The notes: generated by a model from the letters alone, not told the origin. Numbered from the stretch's first letter, positions 27,226 to 37,839 are shown. The stretch is 64,000 nt of DNA from Shuttleworthella satelles DSM 14600 (GCF_000160115.1 NZ_GG665866.1:682001-746000); one strand, 5' to 3'. A program made the numbers and translations.

Positions 27226-29421
27226 TCAGGAAATCTCAAGCGTCTTTTTACGGTTGTCAAAGCAATAGCGCTTTTTACTGGCGCCCAGGCTCTCCAGGGC
27301 CACAAGTCCGGATCCCCCCTGACTGCTCTTGATCCGCATCTGATTTCCAATCTCCTCGTAGCTCTTGCAGGAGAACTCCGGCGCTGTCTTCTTCAGGCGG
27401 ATCAGATCCCTGACCGCCGCGATCAGGTCCGCCTTGCGCGTAATCCGGTTCCAGTCAATGGCATTAACCGCGTCCGGAGCATTATAACTGTTCCTGGCCC
27501 TGGCGTAATCGCTGTCCGTGTACTCCCCGTTCTGACCCGTCGCCACAAGCTTGGTCCGCTGAAACTCCTGCCCCAGCTGCATGAAACAGAGGCCCTGCAT
27601 GAGCAGATTCAGGGCATTGGCCAGGTAGACCCGCTTTTCCAGCTCCTCCTCGGACTCCCCCGGGTGCAGGAGGGTCAAAAGATCGTTCAGATTGTAATTG
27701 TCATGTGCCTCGATGTAGTTCAAGACCTGGTTGGGAGCGACATAGGATACGAAGGCCAGGCTGCCGAGCAGGGCCTTGCCGATCCTGCCTTCCTCTGCCT
27801 GCCCCGAGACAAAGCCCCTCTTGATCTGGTCATAGACCTCAGCCCCCTTGACCGCGTCTCGCTCATCGTCATTAAAGAAGGCGATCCGGGGCATGAAGTG
27901 GGCATTGCCCTTGGTGGCCTTGTACTGGCCCGGCAAGCCGCGGCCCATATCCCAGCCCTCTCCATAGATGAGAATCCGTGGATCGATCCGATCCATGGCG
28001 GACCGTATGGCATTCATGGTATCGACATCGTGAAGTCCCATCAGGTCAAAGCGGAAGCCGTCAACCCCAAATTCCCCGGCCCAATAGCTGAGGGAATCGA
28101 TCATGTACTTCCGGTACATCTCCTTCTCACTGGCCGTCTCATTGCCGCATCCCGACCCGTCCTGGAAGGAGCCGTCATAGTTCATGCGGTAGTAGTAATT
28201 CGGCACCGAAAGCTGGAAGGGAGATCGGAAGGAAGAATAGGTGTGGTTGTAGACCACGTCCATGATGACCCCGATCCCGGCCTCGTGATAGGCCTGTATC
28301 ATCCGCTTCATCTCCAGAATCGGCGCCAGGGGATCCTTCTGATCCGCGGCGAACTGCCTGTCCGGCACATTGTAGTTCTCCGGGTCGTACCCCCAGTTAT
28401 AATTGAGATTTCCGTCCGCGTCGTAGGTCTTGTGGTGGTCAAAAACAGGCTGCAGCTGAACATAGGAATAGCCCATCTGCCTGATATAGTCGAAGGCAGT
28501 CACGTCTCCACAGGCGTTTCGCGTACCCGGCTGACAGGCTCCCAGGAAAGTCCCTCTTAACCCGGCCTCCAGTCCAGAGCTGGCGGACTTGGTGAAATCC
28601 CTCAGATGAAGCTCCACAATCACCGCGGAACAGGGGTTGTTCACCCGCCAGACGGCATTTGCCCCATGCTCCACCTTGAAATTCTCCGGAACCAGGTCCT
28701 GGGGCGCCGCAATCAGGCTCCTCTGATTGTCCAGGGTCAGGGCAATACTGTATGGGTCTCTCGTCTCCTGGTAGAAATCGTCCTCGTGGTAGACCCGGTA
28801 GACATAGGATGCCCCCCTTAAATCCTCCTCGATCGTCAGAGACCAGACTCCTCGCGTATTCTTCCTGTGATCAGCGAAATGAACCCTCTTCCCACGCTTC
28901 ATGTCATAGACACGGGCCCGCTCTTCTCCGGCGGCATATAAGACCAGTTCAACCCGGTGCGCCAGCGGAGACCAGAGGCGAAAACAGGTCTCAGACGGAT
29001 TGTAACGGTATCCCAGCCAGCCCTGAAAGCCCCAGCGGCGATCAAAATCCTGAATGTGAACCGCCATATCAAAGGCCGTCTGATCCGGATTCTTCAGATG
29101 AGGACTGGTCAGGGCCGCCTGCTTGGAGTAATACACCTGTCCGTCTCCTTCCACCAGCCAGATCTCGTTGGGAGCATCCCCGACAAAGCGCCTGACCTTA
29201 TAGTCATTCGTCTGTTTCGACCAGTCGTCCGTCTTGACCAGCAGATTCACCAGGGTCATAAAGCGGCTGGCGGGAAAGCTGATCTGTCCATAGAGACCGA
29301 AGTCGTCTCTACCGGAGAAAGAAGCGTCCTGCCCCCAGTATCCGTCCAGCCATTTCCACATGCTATAATGACGCCCATCTCCATCCTTGCTGTGGAAATG
29401 AACCATCAGTTGGTTATCCAT
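27226..29421 (-). CDS. pulA: Pullulanase type I / glycogen debranching enzyme
   Basis: A 731-residue GH13_14 enzyme hydrolysing alpha-1,6 bonds. Order: a CBM41-like start (about 4-100, VHFHSKDGDGRHYSMWKW), CBM48 (about 140-240, FRLWSPLAHRVELVLYAAG), then the barrel with the pullulanase signature YNWGYDPENYN, nucleophile FRFDLMGLHD, acid YGEGWD and YIEAHDNYN. There is no signal peptide or sorting signal, so it acts in the cytoplasm, probably on the cell's own glycogen or imported maltodextrins. It lies close to, but outside, the glg operon. The start codon has only a moderate ribosome site. Confidence 0.94.
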   Translation of the reverse strand: MDNQLMVHFHSKDGDGRHYSMWKWLDGYWGQDASFSGRDDFGLYGQISFPASRFMTLVNLLVKTDDWSKQTNDYKVRRFVGDAPNEIWLVEGDGQVYYSKQAALTSPHLKNPDQTAFDMAVHIQDFDRRWGFQGWLGYRYNPSETCFRLWSPLAHRVELVLYAAGEERARVYDMKRGKRVHFADHRKNTRGVWSLTIEEDLRGASYVYRVYHEDDFYQETRDPYSIALTLDNQRSLIAAPQDLVPENFKVEHGANAVWRVNNPCSAVIVELHLRDFTKSASSGLEAGLRGTFLGACQPGTRNACGDVTAFDYIRQMGYSYVQLQPVFDHHKTYDADGNLNYNWGYDPENYNVPDRQFAADQKDPLAPILEMKRMIQAYHEAGIGVIMDVVYNHTYSSFRSPFQLSVPNYYYRMNYDGSFQDGSGCGNETASEKEMYRKYMIDSLSYWAGEFGVDGFRFDLMGLHDVDTMNAIRSAMDRIDPRILIYGEGWDMGRGLPGQYKATKGNAHFMPRIAFFNDDERDAVKGAEVYDQIKRGFVSGQAEEGRIGKALLGSLAFVSYVAPNQVLNYIEAHDNYNLNDLLTLLHPGESEEELEKRVYLANALNLLMQGLCFMQLGQEFQRTKLVATGQNGEYTDSDYARARNSYNAPDAVNAIDWNRITRKADLIAAVRDLIRLKKTAPEFSCKSYEEIGNQMRIKSSQGGSGLVALESLGASKKRYCFDNRKKTLEIS

Positions 29422-29478
29422 TCTCTCTCTCTTTCAAACATTTTCTCAGTAACACTCCGCCCGGCAGAGATCCTTTCC

Positions 29479-30288
29479 TCAGCCCTTCATCTCTTCTGAC
29501 TTCTTCACCGCAGCCAGAATGCCGTCCATGACGAGGCCGCGAAAACCGCCCTCTTCCAGGGCCTTGAGTCCGGCTATCGTCGTCCCGCCCGGAGAGGTCA
29601 CCTGGTCCTTGAGCTGTCCCGGCACAAAGCCGGTCTCCAAGACCATTTTGGCGGATCCCAGAACTGCCTGCGCCGCGAAGGTGTAGGCCTGAGATCTGGG
29701 CAGGCCTGACGCGACCCCTGCATCGGCCATAGCCTCAATCAGCATATAGATATAGGCCGGGGAAGATCCGCTCAGGCCGGTCACCGCGTCCATCAGGTTC
29801 TCCGGAACCACCTCCGCCCTTCCCAGGGCCTCAAAGAGCCTGACGGCAAAGGCCATATTTTCTTTTGACAGTTCCCCATTTGGGGTCAGCGCCGACATGG
29901 CCTCCCCGACCATGGCCGGCGTATTGGGCATGACGCGAACCAGGCTGACCGGGCGTCCAAAAGCGCCCTCTAAGGTCTTCAGGCTCTTCCCGGCGACAAT
30001 GCTGATGATCAGCGTGTCTTCTGCAAGCGCGTCACGGATCTGTAAAATGACCTCATCTAAGACCTTGGGCTTGACCGCCAGGACTAAAACCCGGCCGAAG
30101 GCCGCCGCCTGACAATTGTCCGCTGTTGTCTTCACGCCGAAGTCTGCCGCCATCCGGTCTCGGCTGGACTGGCTGGGGGCGGAGACCATGATCTGATTCC
30201 CCAGAAAGAGCCCCTGACTGATAATGCCTCGAATGATGGCGGAGGCCATATTGCCCGCCCCGATAAAAGCGATCCTTTTGTCTTCCAT
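29479..30288 (-). CDS. proC: Pyrroline-5-carboxylate reductase
   Basis: The 269-residue enzyme makes proline from pyrroline-5-carboxylate with NAD(P)H. The N-terminal Rossmann loop is IAFIGAGNMASAIIRG (8-23); VRVMPNTPAMVGEAM and the C-terminal signature QVTSPGGTTIAGLKALEEGG are seen. The ATG follows GGAGAGAAGT. proB lies 3 kb away on the same strand; proA is not in the window. Confidence 0.96.
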   Translation of the reverse strand: MEDKRIAFIGAGNMASAIIRGIISQGLFLGNQIMVSAPSQSSRDRMAADFGVKTTADNCQAAAFGRVLVLAVKPKVLDEVILQIRDALAEDTLIISIVAGKSLKTLEGAFGRPVSLVRVMPNTPAMVGEAMSALTPNGELSKENMAFAVRLFEALGRAEVVPENLMDAVTGLSGSSPAYIYMLIEAMADAGVASGLPRSQAYTFAAQAVLGSAKMVLETGFVPGQLKDQVTSPGGTTIAGLKALEEGGFRGLVMDGILAAVKKSEEMKG

Positions 30289-30297
30289 ACTTCTCTC

Positions 30298-30403
30298 CGA
30301 TTCCTCATCCCGCCTACGCCGCCGATTCTATCCCGCAAAGCTTATGATCTCTTAACTCCGGCATCAGATTCTCATCCCGCCTGTGTCACTGATTCTATCT
30401 CCG
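30298..30403. repeat. Pair of imperfect direct repeats between rarA and proC
   Basis: Two 37-38 bp copies start near 30298 and 30366; both contain TCATCCCGCCT followed 7-8 bp later by GATTCTATC and CCGC. The spacing is 68 bp. Confidence 0.55.
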
Positions 30404-30472
30404 CGTCTTGAGTGGAATAAGCCCTATTCTATCATGAAGTCGCTTGGCTCGCAGTTCTTCCTGCTCTTTCCC

Positions 30473-31816
30473 TCACACTTCCTCCGTCTCTTCCTCCGCT
30501 TCTCTGCGGATCCGCTCCATCCAGTCTTTCATCTGCTTCTCATAGCCCTGGTCTGACAGCTCATAGAATCGCTCTCCCACCAGGGAGTCCGGCAGATACT
30601 GCTGTCTGACATAGTGGTTGGGCCAGTCATGGGCGTATTTGTAGCCGATCCCATGCCCGAGCCTGGTGCTCCCCCCGTAATGGGCATCCCGCAGATGGCC
30701 CGGCACGGTCTCAGTCATTGTGGTCTTGACCGTCTTCATCGCCTTCATGATTCCGTTTACCGCGGAATTCGATTTGGGAGCGCAGGCCACATAGGCTGCT
30801 GCCTGGGCCAGGATAATCTGGCTCTCCGGCATGCCGATCCTCTCCACCTCCTGTGCCGCGCTGCTGGCGACCACCATGGCCATGGGATCCGCATTCCCCA
30901 CATCCTCCGAGGCGCAGATACAGATCCGCCTCGCGATGAATTTGACGTCCTCTCCCGCATAGAGCATGCGGGCAAGATAATAGATCGCCGCATCGGGGTC
31001 GCTGCCCCGCATGGACTTGATGAAGGCAGAGATGGTGTCGTAGTGGCCGTCTCCCTTCTTGTCGTACTTGACCACCCGCCTCTGGATGCACTCGCTGGCC
31101 ACCTCCAGACTGATGTGAATCTTGCCGTCCTCGGATCGGGGAGTCGTCAGGATCCCGAGTTCTATGGCCGTGAGAGCATTTCTGGCATCTCCATTGGCCA
31201 TATCCGCCAGAAAATCCAGCGCGTCCTCCGCAATTACGGCTCCATAGCTGCCCATCCCCTTTTCCCTGTCGCTGATCGCCCGAAGCAGGAGCTTGCGAAT
31301 GTTCTCCTGAGAGAGAGGTTTGAGCTCAAAGATCACCGACCGGGAGAGCAGGGCTCCATTGACTTCAAAATAGGGATTCTCGGTCGTAGCCCCGATCAGG
31401 ATAACAGTCCCGTCCTCCACATAGGGAAGGAGATAGTCCTGCTGCCCCTTGTTGAAGCGATGAATCTCATCAATAAAGAGGATGGTCTTTTTGCCATACA
31501 TACCAAGGGTATCTTTGGCTGCCTCGACAGCCTCCTGCATATCCTTCTTACCCGCTGTCGTGGCATTGATCTGCCGGAAATCAGCGGAGGTCGTATTGGC
31601 GATCACCCTGGCCAGAGTCGTCTTGCCTGTCCCCGGCGGGCCATAGAAGATAACTGACGACAGCTTATCCGCCTTGATGGCCCGGTAGAGAAGCTTGTCC
31701 TCTCCTATGATATGCTCCTGGCCAACGACCTCTTCCAGACAGGTCGGGCGCAGGCGGGAAGCCAGAGGAGACTCATGCTCCTGATTTTTATTTCTGGCAT
31801 AGTCAAATAAATCCAT
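30473..31816 (-). CDS. rarA: Replication-associated recombination protein A (AAA ATPase)
   Basis: The 447-residue protein acts at stalled replication forks. Walker A GPPGTGKTTLARV (about 59-71), Walker B FIDEIHRFN, sensor ATTENPYFEVN and the C-terminal MgsA tetramerisation domain with YGGSTRLGHGIGYKYAHDWPNHYV are all present. The ATG follows AAAGGATCAC. It sits 33 bp after the MATE gene. Confidence 0.95.
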   Translation of the reverse strand: MDLFDYARNKNQEHESPLASRLRPTCLEEVVGQEHIIGEDKLLYRAIKADKLSSVIFYGPPGTGKTTLARVIANTTSADFRQINATTAGKKDMQEAVEAAKDTLGMYGKKTILFIDEIHRFNKGQQDYLLPYVEDGTVILIGATTENPYFEVNGALLSRSVIFELKPLSQENIRKLLLRAISDREKGMGSYGAVIAEDALDFLADMANGDARNALTAIELGILTTPRSEDGKIHISLEVASECIQRRVVKYDKKGDGHYDTISAFIKSMRGSDPDAAIYYLARMLYAGEDVKFIARRICICASEDVGNADPMAMVVASSAAQEVERIGMPESQIILAQAAAYVACAPKSNSAVNGIMKAMKTVKTTMTETVPGHLRDAHYGGSTRLGHGIGYKYAHDWPNHYVRQQYLPDSLVGERFYELSDQGYEKQMKDWMERIRREAEEETEEV

Positions 31817-31849
31817 GTGATCCTTTCAAATCCGCTTCCTCGCGGGCTT

Positions 31850-33247
31850 TCATTCCTTCTTTGGCGCAGGGGGGCTTGCATCCATCCTGGCCCTGCCCCT
31901 CCTGATCCTCTGCTCGATCCTGCCAATCACATAAAAATGATAGGCAAAGGCCGTAAAGAGACCGGCCGTAAGCCAGGCGGATGCGTCGCAGGCAGCCGCG
32001 AGCAGGTAAGAGCCCAGCCGCATGGAGACAGCCGCCGGAATGACTCTGGCCACCAGCTCCACTACCCCTCCCATCATCGGCAGAAAACCGTAACCGCAGC
32101 CCTGCATAATGTTGCGGAAGATGAAGATCATGCCCAGGGGAATGTAACAGGACATGGAAAAGTAGATATAGGGTCTGGCAAATTCCATCAATTTCCCGGT
32201 ATCTGTCCCCGCCGGGAAAAACAGGCGCATGAGCGGATGAAGAAGGAGCAGGATCAGGATGGAGATCAGGGCCGCATAGGCGACGTCGATCTGCATGGCC
32301 GCTTTGACCCCGGACCGGATGCGGTCGGGACGAGCCGCCCCATAATTCTGTCCTCCGTAGGCAGCCATGGACTGTCCGAGCGCCGCGAAGCCCTGGGTCA
32401 GCAGGGTGGACATCTTACTGGCCGCCGTAAAGGCCGCCACGGCTGTCGGGCCGAAGGTATTGACCGCCGTCTGCAGGACCATGGTCCCCGACGCGGTGAT
32501 GCCAAACTGCAGGGCCATGGGAACCCCGACTCGAATCTGGCGTATGGCCATGCCCCGGTCAAGTCTCCAGAAATCCCGATAAGGTCGCAGATCTGGCATT
32601 TTTCGCCCGATATATACAGCGGCGACAAGGGCTGCGATCACCTGGGAGATAACCGTGGCATAGGCCGCCCCCTCCGTTCCCATACCGAAACCCGGAATAA
32701 AAAGCAAATCGAGCGCAATATTACAGACGGCACCGACCATGAGAAAGACCAGGGGGAGCCTGGAATTACCGACCGCAGTCAGCAAAGAAGAGCCCAGCGT
32801 ATAGAGAACGATGCTGAAGAGGCCTGCGCAGATGACAATGATATAGCGGTAGGCGTCATCATAGATCTCCGCCGGTGTGTTCATTATCAGCAGGATTCTA
32901 TGCATAAAGAGGGTGGAGAAGAAGGTCAGGATCAGAATGACCCCAAAGCTCAGCATGAGGGCATTGGAAGCCGACCGCCTGGTCCCCTTCGGGTCCATGG
33001 CCCCGAAATGCTGGGCTGTCAGGACGGTAAAGCCGGTTGTCAGCCCGGTAGCAAGCCCCTGGACCAGAAAGATGATCGTCCCGGTTGACCCGACTGCCGC
33101 CAGAGCATTTTCCCCCAGGAACCGGCCCACGATGACCGTGTCCACCAGGTTGTACAGCTGCATGAACATATTGCCCAGAAAAAGCGGCAGTGTAAAGCGG
33201 AGAATGACTGCCAGGGGTCTTCCCTCTGTCAAATGTACACTCTTCAT
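31850..33247 (-). CDS. MATE-family multidrug/sodium antiporter
   Basis: A 465-residue protein with twelve hydrophobic segments. The N-terminal PLFLGNMFMQLYNLVDTVIV and VGSTGTIIFLVQGLATGLTTG, and a second related half, are typical of the NorM/DinF superfamily, which exports cationic drugs or metabolites using sodium or proton gradients. I start at the ATG of MKSVHLTEGRPL, preceded by AAAGGACTGTG; an upstream TTG has no ribosome site. Substrate unknown. Confidence 0.92.
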   Translation of the reverse strand: MKSVHLTEGRPLAVILRFTLPLFLGNMFMQLYNLVDTVIVGRFLGENALAAVGSTGTIIFLVQGLATGLTTGFTVLTAQHFGAMDPKGTRRSASNALMLSFGVILILTFFSTLFMHRILLIMNTPAEIYDDAYRYIIVICAGLFSIVLYTLGSSLLTAVGNSRLPLVFLMVGAVCNIALDLLFIPGFGMGTEGAAYATVISQVIAALVAAVYIGRKMPDLRPYRDFWRLDRGMAIRQIRVGVPMALQFGITASGTMVLQTAVNTFGPTAVAAFTAASKMSTLLTQGFAALGQSMAAYGGQNYGAARPDRIRSGVKAAMQIDVAYAALISILILLLLHPLMRLFFPAGTDTGKLMEFARPYIYFSMSCYIPLGMIFIFRNIMQGCGYGFLPMMGGVVELVARVIPAAVSMRLGSYLLAAACDASAWLTAGLFTAFAYHFYVIGRIEQRIRRGRARMDASPPAPKKE

Positions 33248-33314
33248 CACAGTCCTTTCTTCGGCCCGGGCCCACTCCAAAGGCTCCCTCCGGCTGATAT
33301 CTCATTTGATCCGA

Positions 33315-34115
33315 TTACTTTCCCCGGGCTACGAAGAGGGTCCCCACCTTCTTCTCATCCATGATGTCATAGAGGGACTCCGGATGCGCCCCATTGGTCA
33401 CTATGGTATCTATTCCATTGGCCGTAGCCAGTTCCGCCGCCTTGAGCTTGGTCTGCATACCTCCGGTTCCCCGTCGGCTTCCGGCGCCGCCGGCCAGGTC
33501 GTAGGTCTCTTTTGTGATCTCCTCGATGCGGGAGATCAGCCTGGCATTCCTGAAGAGGCGGGGATCCGCGTCATAAAATCCCTCAATATCTGACAGGATC
33601 ACCAAAAGGTCTGCCTGGCAGAGGACGGAGACGACGGCAGACAGCATATCATTGTCTCCGAAGAGCTTCTCCTCCGACTCGATCTCCGTGTAGGAGACGG
33701 AGTCATTCTCATTGACAATGGGAATGATCCCCTGCTCCAAAAGGGCAAAGAAGGTGTTGGCCAGGTTCTCCCGCTTGACCTCCTGTTCGATGTCCTCCGC
33801 ATTTAAGAGGATCTGAGCGACTGTCTTGTCGTACTCCCCAAAGAATTTATCATAGAGAAACATATTCTCGCACTGACCCACAGCGGCAGCCGCCTGTTTC
33901 ATCCGCATCTGGCTCGGCTTCTCGGGCAGGTGCATCTTGTTGGCTCCCACGGCGATAGCCCCGGAGGAAACCAGGAGGACTTCATGCCCCATATTCTGAA
34001 TGTCGGACAATACTCTCGCCAGATGATCCAGGGTCCGCAGATTGCTCTTTCCCATCTCATTGGTTAGAGTTGAGGTCCCCACCTTGACAACGATTCGCTT
34101 TCTCTTAATTCCCAT
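33315..34115 (-). CDS. proB: Glutamate 5-kinase without PUA domain
   Basis: The 266-residue protein phosphorylates glutamate in the first step of proline synthesis. Seen are the N-terminal KRIVVKVGTSTLT, the loop VSSGAIAVG, NENDSVSY and GTGGMQTKLKAAELA. It consists of the amino-acid-kinase domain only; the C-terminal PUA domain of the E. coli enzyme (about 100 residues) is absent, a form common in clostridia. The proline feedback response may differ. The ATG follows GAGGAGC. Confidence 0.95.
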   Translation of the reverse strand: MGIKRKRIVVKVGTSTLTNEMGKSNLRTLDHLARVLSDIQNMGHEVLLVSSGAIAVGANKMHLPEKPSQMRMKQAAAAVGQCENMFLYDKFFGEYDKTVAQILLNAEDIEQEVKRENLANTFFALLEQGIIPIVNENDSVSYTEIESEEKLFGDNDMLSAVVSVLCQADLLVILSDIEGFYDADPRLFRNARLISRIEEITKETYDLAGGAGSRRGTGGMQTKLKAAELATANGIDTIVTNGAHPESLYDIMDEKKVGTLFVARGK

Positions 34116-34301
34116 GTCTGCTCCTCTTTGACTATTCTGATATCACTCAGGAGAGTTTGTCCATTATAGAATATTTTTGGCCCCTGTAACAGGGATCCGA
34201 TCAAACTCTCTCAAATGATACATAAGGTCAAATCTTATGAAATCCAATCCCTCTCGCAGGGCACCGCCCTGCCTGACCGCGGACCGGCCTTTCTGTTTGA
34301 C

Positions 34302-35024
34302 TCAAGAAGCCAAAAGGCGGCTGATCCCATACAGGACAAGCAGGTGTCCCGGGTAAAAGACATAGAAAAACCACTTGTGAAAAGGCCTCCTGCTCCCGGC
34401 CTGGCCATTGTAGGCAAAGCGGAGCAAAAAGAGGGGGAGGAGGATGCCCGACAGATACATTTCACAGCGGATCGGCGCCCCGCCGACAATCTCAAAGAAC
34501 CCCAGGAGAAAAGTATAGATGATGGTCATCTCAAAATAGGCTCTCCACATGCGGGATTTATCCTGATAATTGCGGACCAGCAAAAGGGGCATGATCACCC
34601 CGTATCCCGGCCAGTCCCCCCAAATACTCAAAAGCATGCAGGCGCAGACCACCAGTCGGCGGACCTGGGGGTTCTGGTCCTTTTTCTGGTCAAAATAGCA
34701 GGCCAGAAGACCCAGAAAGAGGGTATATATGATGCCGAAATTGGTCCCCAGAGGACTGCGAACATTGAAATAGAGGCAAAAGGGAATCCAGGAGATCAGA
34801 GCGAAAATCCCCATACGGGTCAGGTATTTCTTCAGATTCCGCGTGTGGATAAATCCCTCCGCTATAAAAAAGGCCATCGCCGGCCCTGTCAACCGCCCGA
34901 TGAAATGCATGGCCTGCCCCTGCCAGCTGCAGGATGGAACAAAGCGCCAGGCGATGTGATCAATGACCATGGCCAGGATCACCAGGTATTTAATTTGATT
35001 TCGATTGAGAGAAAGCGTTTTCAT
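34302..35024 (-). CDS. TraX-like membrane protein
   Basis: A 240-residue protein with about seven to eight hydrophobic segments. NRNQIKYLVILAMVIDHIAW, RLTGPAMAFFIAEGF and the tail with FYPGHLLVLYGISRLL match the TraX family, named after the F-plasmid pilin acetylase; chromosomal members in Firmicutes have no agreed role but are suspected acyltransferases. I start at MKTLSLNRNQ; frames extending further upstream cross a transcription terminator. Its ribosome site is weak and I see no clear promoter in the short gap. Confidence 0.85.
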   Translation of the reverse strand: MKTLSLNRNQIKYLVILAMVIDHIAWRFVPSCSWQGQAMHFIGRLTGPAMAFFIAEGFIHTRNLKKYLTRMGIFALISWIPFCLYFNVRSPLGTNFGIIYTLFLGLLACYFDQKKDQNPQVRRLVVCACMLLSIWGDWPGYGVIMPLLLVRNYQDKSRMWRAYFEMTIIYTFLLGFFEIVGGAPIRCEMYLSGILLPLFLLRFAYNGQAGSRRPFHKWFFYVFYPGHLLVLYGISRLLAS

Positions 35025-35066
35025 AGAGCTATTGTCCCACAGGCCCCCCACCGAGGGCAAGCCAAT

Positions 35067-35130
35067 ATAAAAAATCGGCTTCCCTGGCATCATGCACACA
35101 AACCTGATGCATGATGCCGGAAAACCGGCT
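35067..35130 (-). terminator. Long-stem terminator downstream of clpB
   Basis: On the minus strand GGCATCATGCA pairs with TGCATGATGCC, extended outward by CGGTTTTCC against GGGAAGCCG, then ATTTTTTAT. Placed between clpB and the traX-like gene. Confidence 0.85.
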
Positions 35131-35197
35131 TTGCTTTCTCATTTTCCTTTATATATCGCAATAGAATACTCACAAAACTTGTATTCTGTCGTTCATA

Positions 35198-35232
35198 ACT
35201 ATGGAATACCCGCGGCGCGGACATTCCATAGT
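35198..35232. other. Perfect hairpin just after clpB
   Basis: ACTATGGAAT pairs with ATTCCATAGT and the GC-rich inside also pairs with G-U steps, giving a stem of about 16 bp without a T-run. A smaller inverted repeat (AGAATAC/GTATTCT) lies at 35163-35187. Both precede the true terminator and may protect the clpB mRNA end. Confidence 0.65.
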
Positions 35233-35253
35233 AGAACGGCGTCCTGATCAGGC

Positions 35254-37839
35254 TCACTCCTTCTCTGCGGAGAGCTGATCATCCTTCACTGAAATTTTGA
35301 TACTGTCTCCCATATCAATCTGTCCCTGCAGAATAATACGGGCAACCAGGGTCTCAACGGTCTTCTGAATATAGCGCTTTAAGGGACGGGCGCCATAGGC
35401 CGGCTCATAACCATGGTCGATGATAAAGTCCCTGGCCTGGTCTGTCAGCACAACCTTGATCTGACGGTCATCCATACGGGCATTGAGCTCTGCGAGCTGC
35501 AGGTCCACAATCCTGCCGATATTGGACTTGGTCAGGGGCTTGAACATGATGATCTCATCCAGACGATTGATGAACTCCGGCCGGAAGTGCGTCTTGACCT
35601 GGTTCATAACCATCTCCTCCGCCTTGGGGCCGATCTCTCCGTGCTCGTCAATACCGTCCAGCAGATAGTCACTGCCCAGGTTGGAGGTCATAATGATGAT
35701 GGTGTTCTTGAAGTCTACCGTTCGGCCCTGGGAATCCGTGATACGCCCATCATCCAAAACCTGCAGGAGAATGTTAAAGACATCCGGATGCGCCTTCTCC
35801 ACCTCATCGAAGAGGACAACGGAATAGGGCTTGCGGCGAACCGCCTCGGTCAGCTGGCCGCCCTCGTCATAGCCGACATATCCGGGAGGCGCTCCGATCA
35901 GGCGGGATACGGAATACTTCTCCATGTACTCGCTCATATCGAGACGGACAATATTCTTCTCATCGTCAAAGAGACTGGCGGCCAGGGTCTTGGCCAGCTC
36001 TGTCTTACCGACGCCGGTGGGTCCTAAGAAGAGGAAGGATCCGATGGGTCTGGACGGGTCCTTGATCCCCGCCCTGCTGCGGATGATGGCCTCAGTGACC
36101 AGCTGAACCGCCTGATCCTGACCCACTACCCTCTTGTGAAGCTCTTCGTCCAGATGCAGGGTCTTATTGCGCTCGCTCTCTCCCAGCTTGGCCACCGGAA
36201 TCCCGGTCCAGCGGGAGACAATGCGGGCGATCTCATCCTCCGTCACAGCCTCATGGACCATGCCCATATCCTTGCCTTCTATGTTGGCTTCTTCCGCTTT
36301 TAAGGATTCCTGCAGCTTGGGCAGCTTGCCGTACTGCAGCTCCGCCGCCTTGGACAGGTCGTAGGATGTCTTGGCCCGTTCGATTTCCTTCTTAGTCTCC
36401 TCGATCTCCTCACGGAGGGCAGAGACCTTGTCCAGGGCATTCTTCTCATTCTCCCACTGTGCCTTGCGGCTGTTGAGCTCCTCTTTTAAGTCTGCCAGCT
36501 CGCGGGTCAGCTTCTCCAGGCGCTCCTTAGAGAGGGAATCGGTCTCCTTCTTCAGAGCCTCCTCCTCAATCTGCATCTGCATCACCTTGCGGTTGATCTC
36601 GTCCAGATCCTCCGGCATAGAGTCCATTTCCGTGCGAATGGAAGCGCAGGCCTCATCGACCAGGTCAATTGCCTTATCCGGGAGAAAACGGTCTGTAATA
36701 TAGCGGTTAGAGAGGGTCGCGGCAGAGACCAGGGCCGCGTCCTGAATCTTCACATGATGGAAGACCTCATAGCGGTCCTTGAGTCCGCGCAGGATCGATA
36801 TGGTATCCTCCACCGTCGGCTCATCCACCATAACCGGCTGAAACCGCCTTGCCAGGGCCTGATCCTTCTCAATATACTCCCGATACTCATCTAATGTGGT
36901 CGCCCCGATGCAGTGAAGTTCTCCTCTGGCCAGCATGGGCTTTAACATATTGCCGGCGTCCAGCGCTCCGTCTGTCTTTCCGGCGCCCACAATGGTGTGG
37001 AGTTCGTCAATGAACATAAGGATCTGTCCCTCTGACTTCTTGACGGAGTCGAGGACAGCCTTGAGACGTTCCTCGAACTCGCCCCGGTACTTGGCTCCGG
37101 CCACCAGAGCCCCCATATCCAGGGCGAAGATCTTCTTGTCTTTCAAGGTATCCGGCACATCTCCCCTGGCGATACGCTGGGCCAAGCCCTCGACCACGGC
37201 GGTTTTGCCGACGCCGGGATCGCCGATTAAGACGGGGTTATTCTTGGACTTGCGGGAGAGAATCCGAATCACGTTGCGGATCTCCTCATCCCTTCCGATG
37301 ATGGGGTCCGCCTTCTGCTCCTTGGCTCTGGCCACCATCTCATGACCGTACTTGTCCAGGGCCTCATAGGTGTCCTCCGGATTGTCACTGGTGACCCGGA
37401 CATTGCCTCTCACCTGAGAGAGGGCCGTCAAAAAGCGCTCCCTGGTCAGCCCGTACTCGCTCATCAGAGCCTTCATGCCCCTGCTGGCGAAGCGCATCAT
37501 CGACAGGAAAAGGTGCTCCACGGAGACGTACTCATCTCCCATGGCCTTCGCCTCATCCTCCGCGTGATTCAAGGCGTCGTTGAGCGCCTGTGAGAAATAG
37601 CGCTGGCCGGCCCCTGAGACCTTGGGCAGAGCATTGAGCTTGGACAGGGCATTTTCTGTAAAATGCTGCCCATTGATCTCCATCTTCTCCAGAAGCTTGG
37701 GGATCAGTCCGTCCTCCTGCTGCAGGAGAGCGACCAGAAGGTGCTCGTCGTCAATGGTCTGATTGCCGTAATCAGCCGCCAGCTTCTCTGTATTCTGTAC
37801 TGCCTCGATGGACTTCTGTGTGAATTTTTGAATGTTCAT
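35254..37839 (-). CDS. clpB: ATP-dependent disaggregase ClpB
   Basis: An 861-residue Hsp100 chaperone that pulls proteins from aggregates with DnaK. N-terminal repeat domain (1-150), first AAA module with [15 protein letters not shown], a long coiled-coil middle domain (about 400-525, rich in E/K/L) that distinguishes ClpB from ClpA/C, and a second AAA module with [16 protein letters not shown] use the ATG of [10 protein letters not shown], which follows AAGGAGGTGGACCT. The promoter carries a CIRCE operator, so heat-shock control by HrcA is expected. Confidence 0.97.
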   Translation of the reverse strand: MNIQKFTQKSIEAVQNTEKLAADYGNQTIDDEHLLVALLQQEDGLIPKLLEKMEINGQHFTENALSKLNALPKVSGAGQRYFSQALNDALNHAEDEAKAMGDEYVSVEHLFLSMMRFASRGMKALMSEYGLTRERFLTALSQVRGNVRVTSDNPEDTYEALDKYGHEMVARAKEQKADPIIGRDEEIRNVIRILSRKSKNNPVLIGDPGVGKTAVVEGLAQRIARGDVPDTLKDKKIFALDMGALVAGAKYRGEFEERLKAVLDSVKKSEGQILMFIDELHTIVGAGKTDGALDAGNMLKPMLARGELHCIGATTLDEYREYIEKDQALARRFQPVMVDEPTVEDTISILRGLKDRYEVFHHVKIQDAALVSAATLSNRYITDRFLPDKAIDLVDEACASIRTEMDSMPEDLDEINRKVMQMQIEEEALKKETDSLSKERLEKLTRELADLKEELNSRKAQWENEKNALDKVSALREEIEETKKEIERAKTSYDLSKAAELQYGKLPKLQESLKAEEANIEGKDMGMVHEAVTEDEIARIVSRWTGIPVAKLGESERNKTLHLDEELHKRVVGQDQAVQLVTEAIIRSRAGIKDPSRPIGSFLFLGPTGVGKTELAKTLAASLFDDEKNIVRLDMSEYMEKYSVSRLIGAPPGYVGYDEGGQLTEAVRRKPYSVVLFDEVEKAHPDVFNILLQVLDDGRITDSQGRTVDFKNTIIIMTSNLGSDYLLDGIDEHGEIGPKAEEMVMNQVKTHFRPEFINRLDEIIMFKPLTKSNIGRIVDLQLAELNARMDDRQIKVVLTDQARDFIIDHGYEPAYGARPLKRYIQKTVETLVARIILQGQIDMGDSIKISVKDDQLSAEKE

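Noticed and set aside
30614-33088. Long open frames on the plus strand opposite rarA and the MATE gene (up to 423 codons)
   Set aside because: They mirror codon structure of well-identified minus-strand genes, lack ribosome sites and show unnatural composition (R, H, G, Q rich).
34302-35024. TraX-like gene taken as a sign of a conjugative element
   Set aside because: TraX homologues are common as single chromosomal genes in Firmicutes and no other transfer gene is present.
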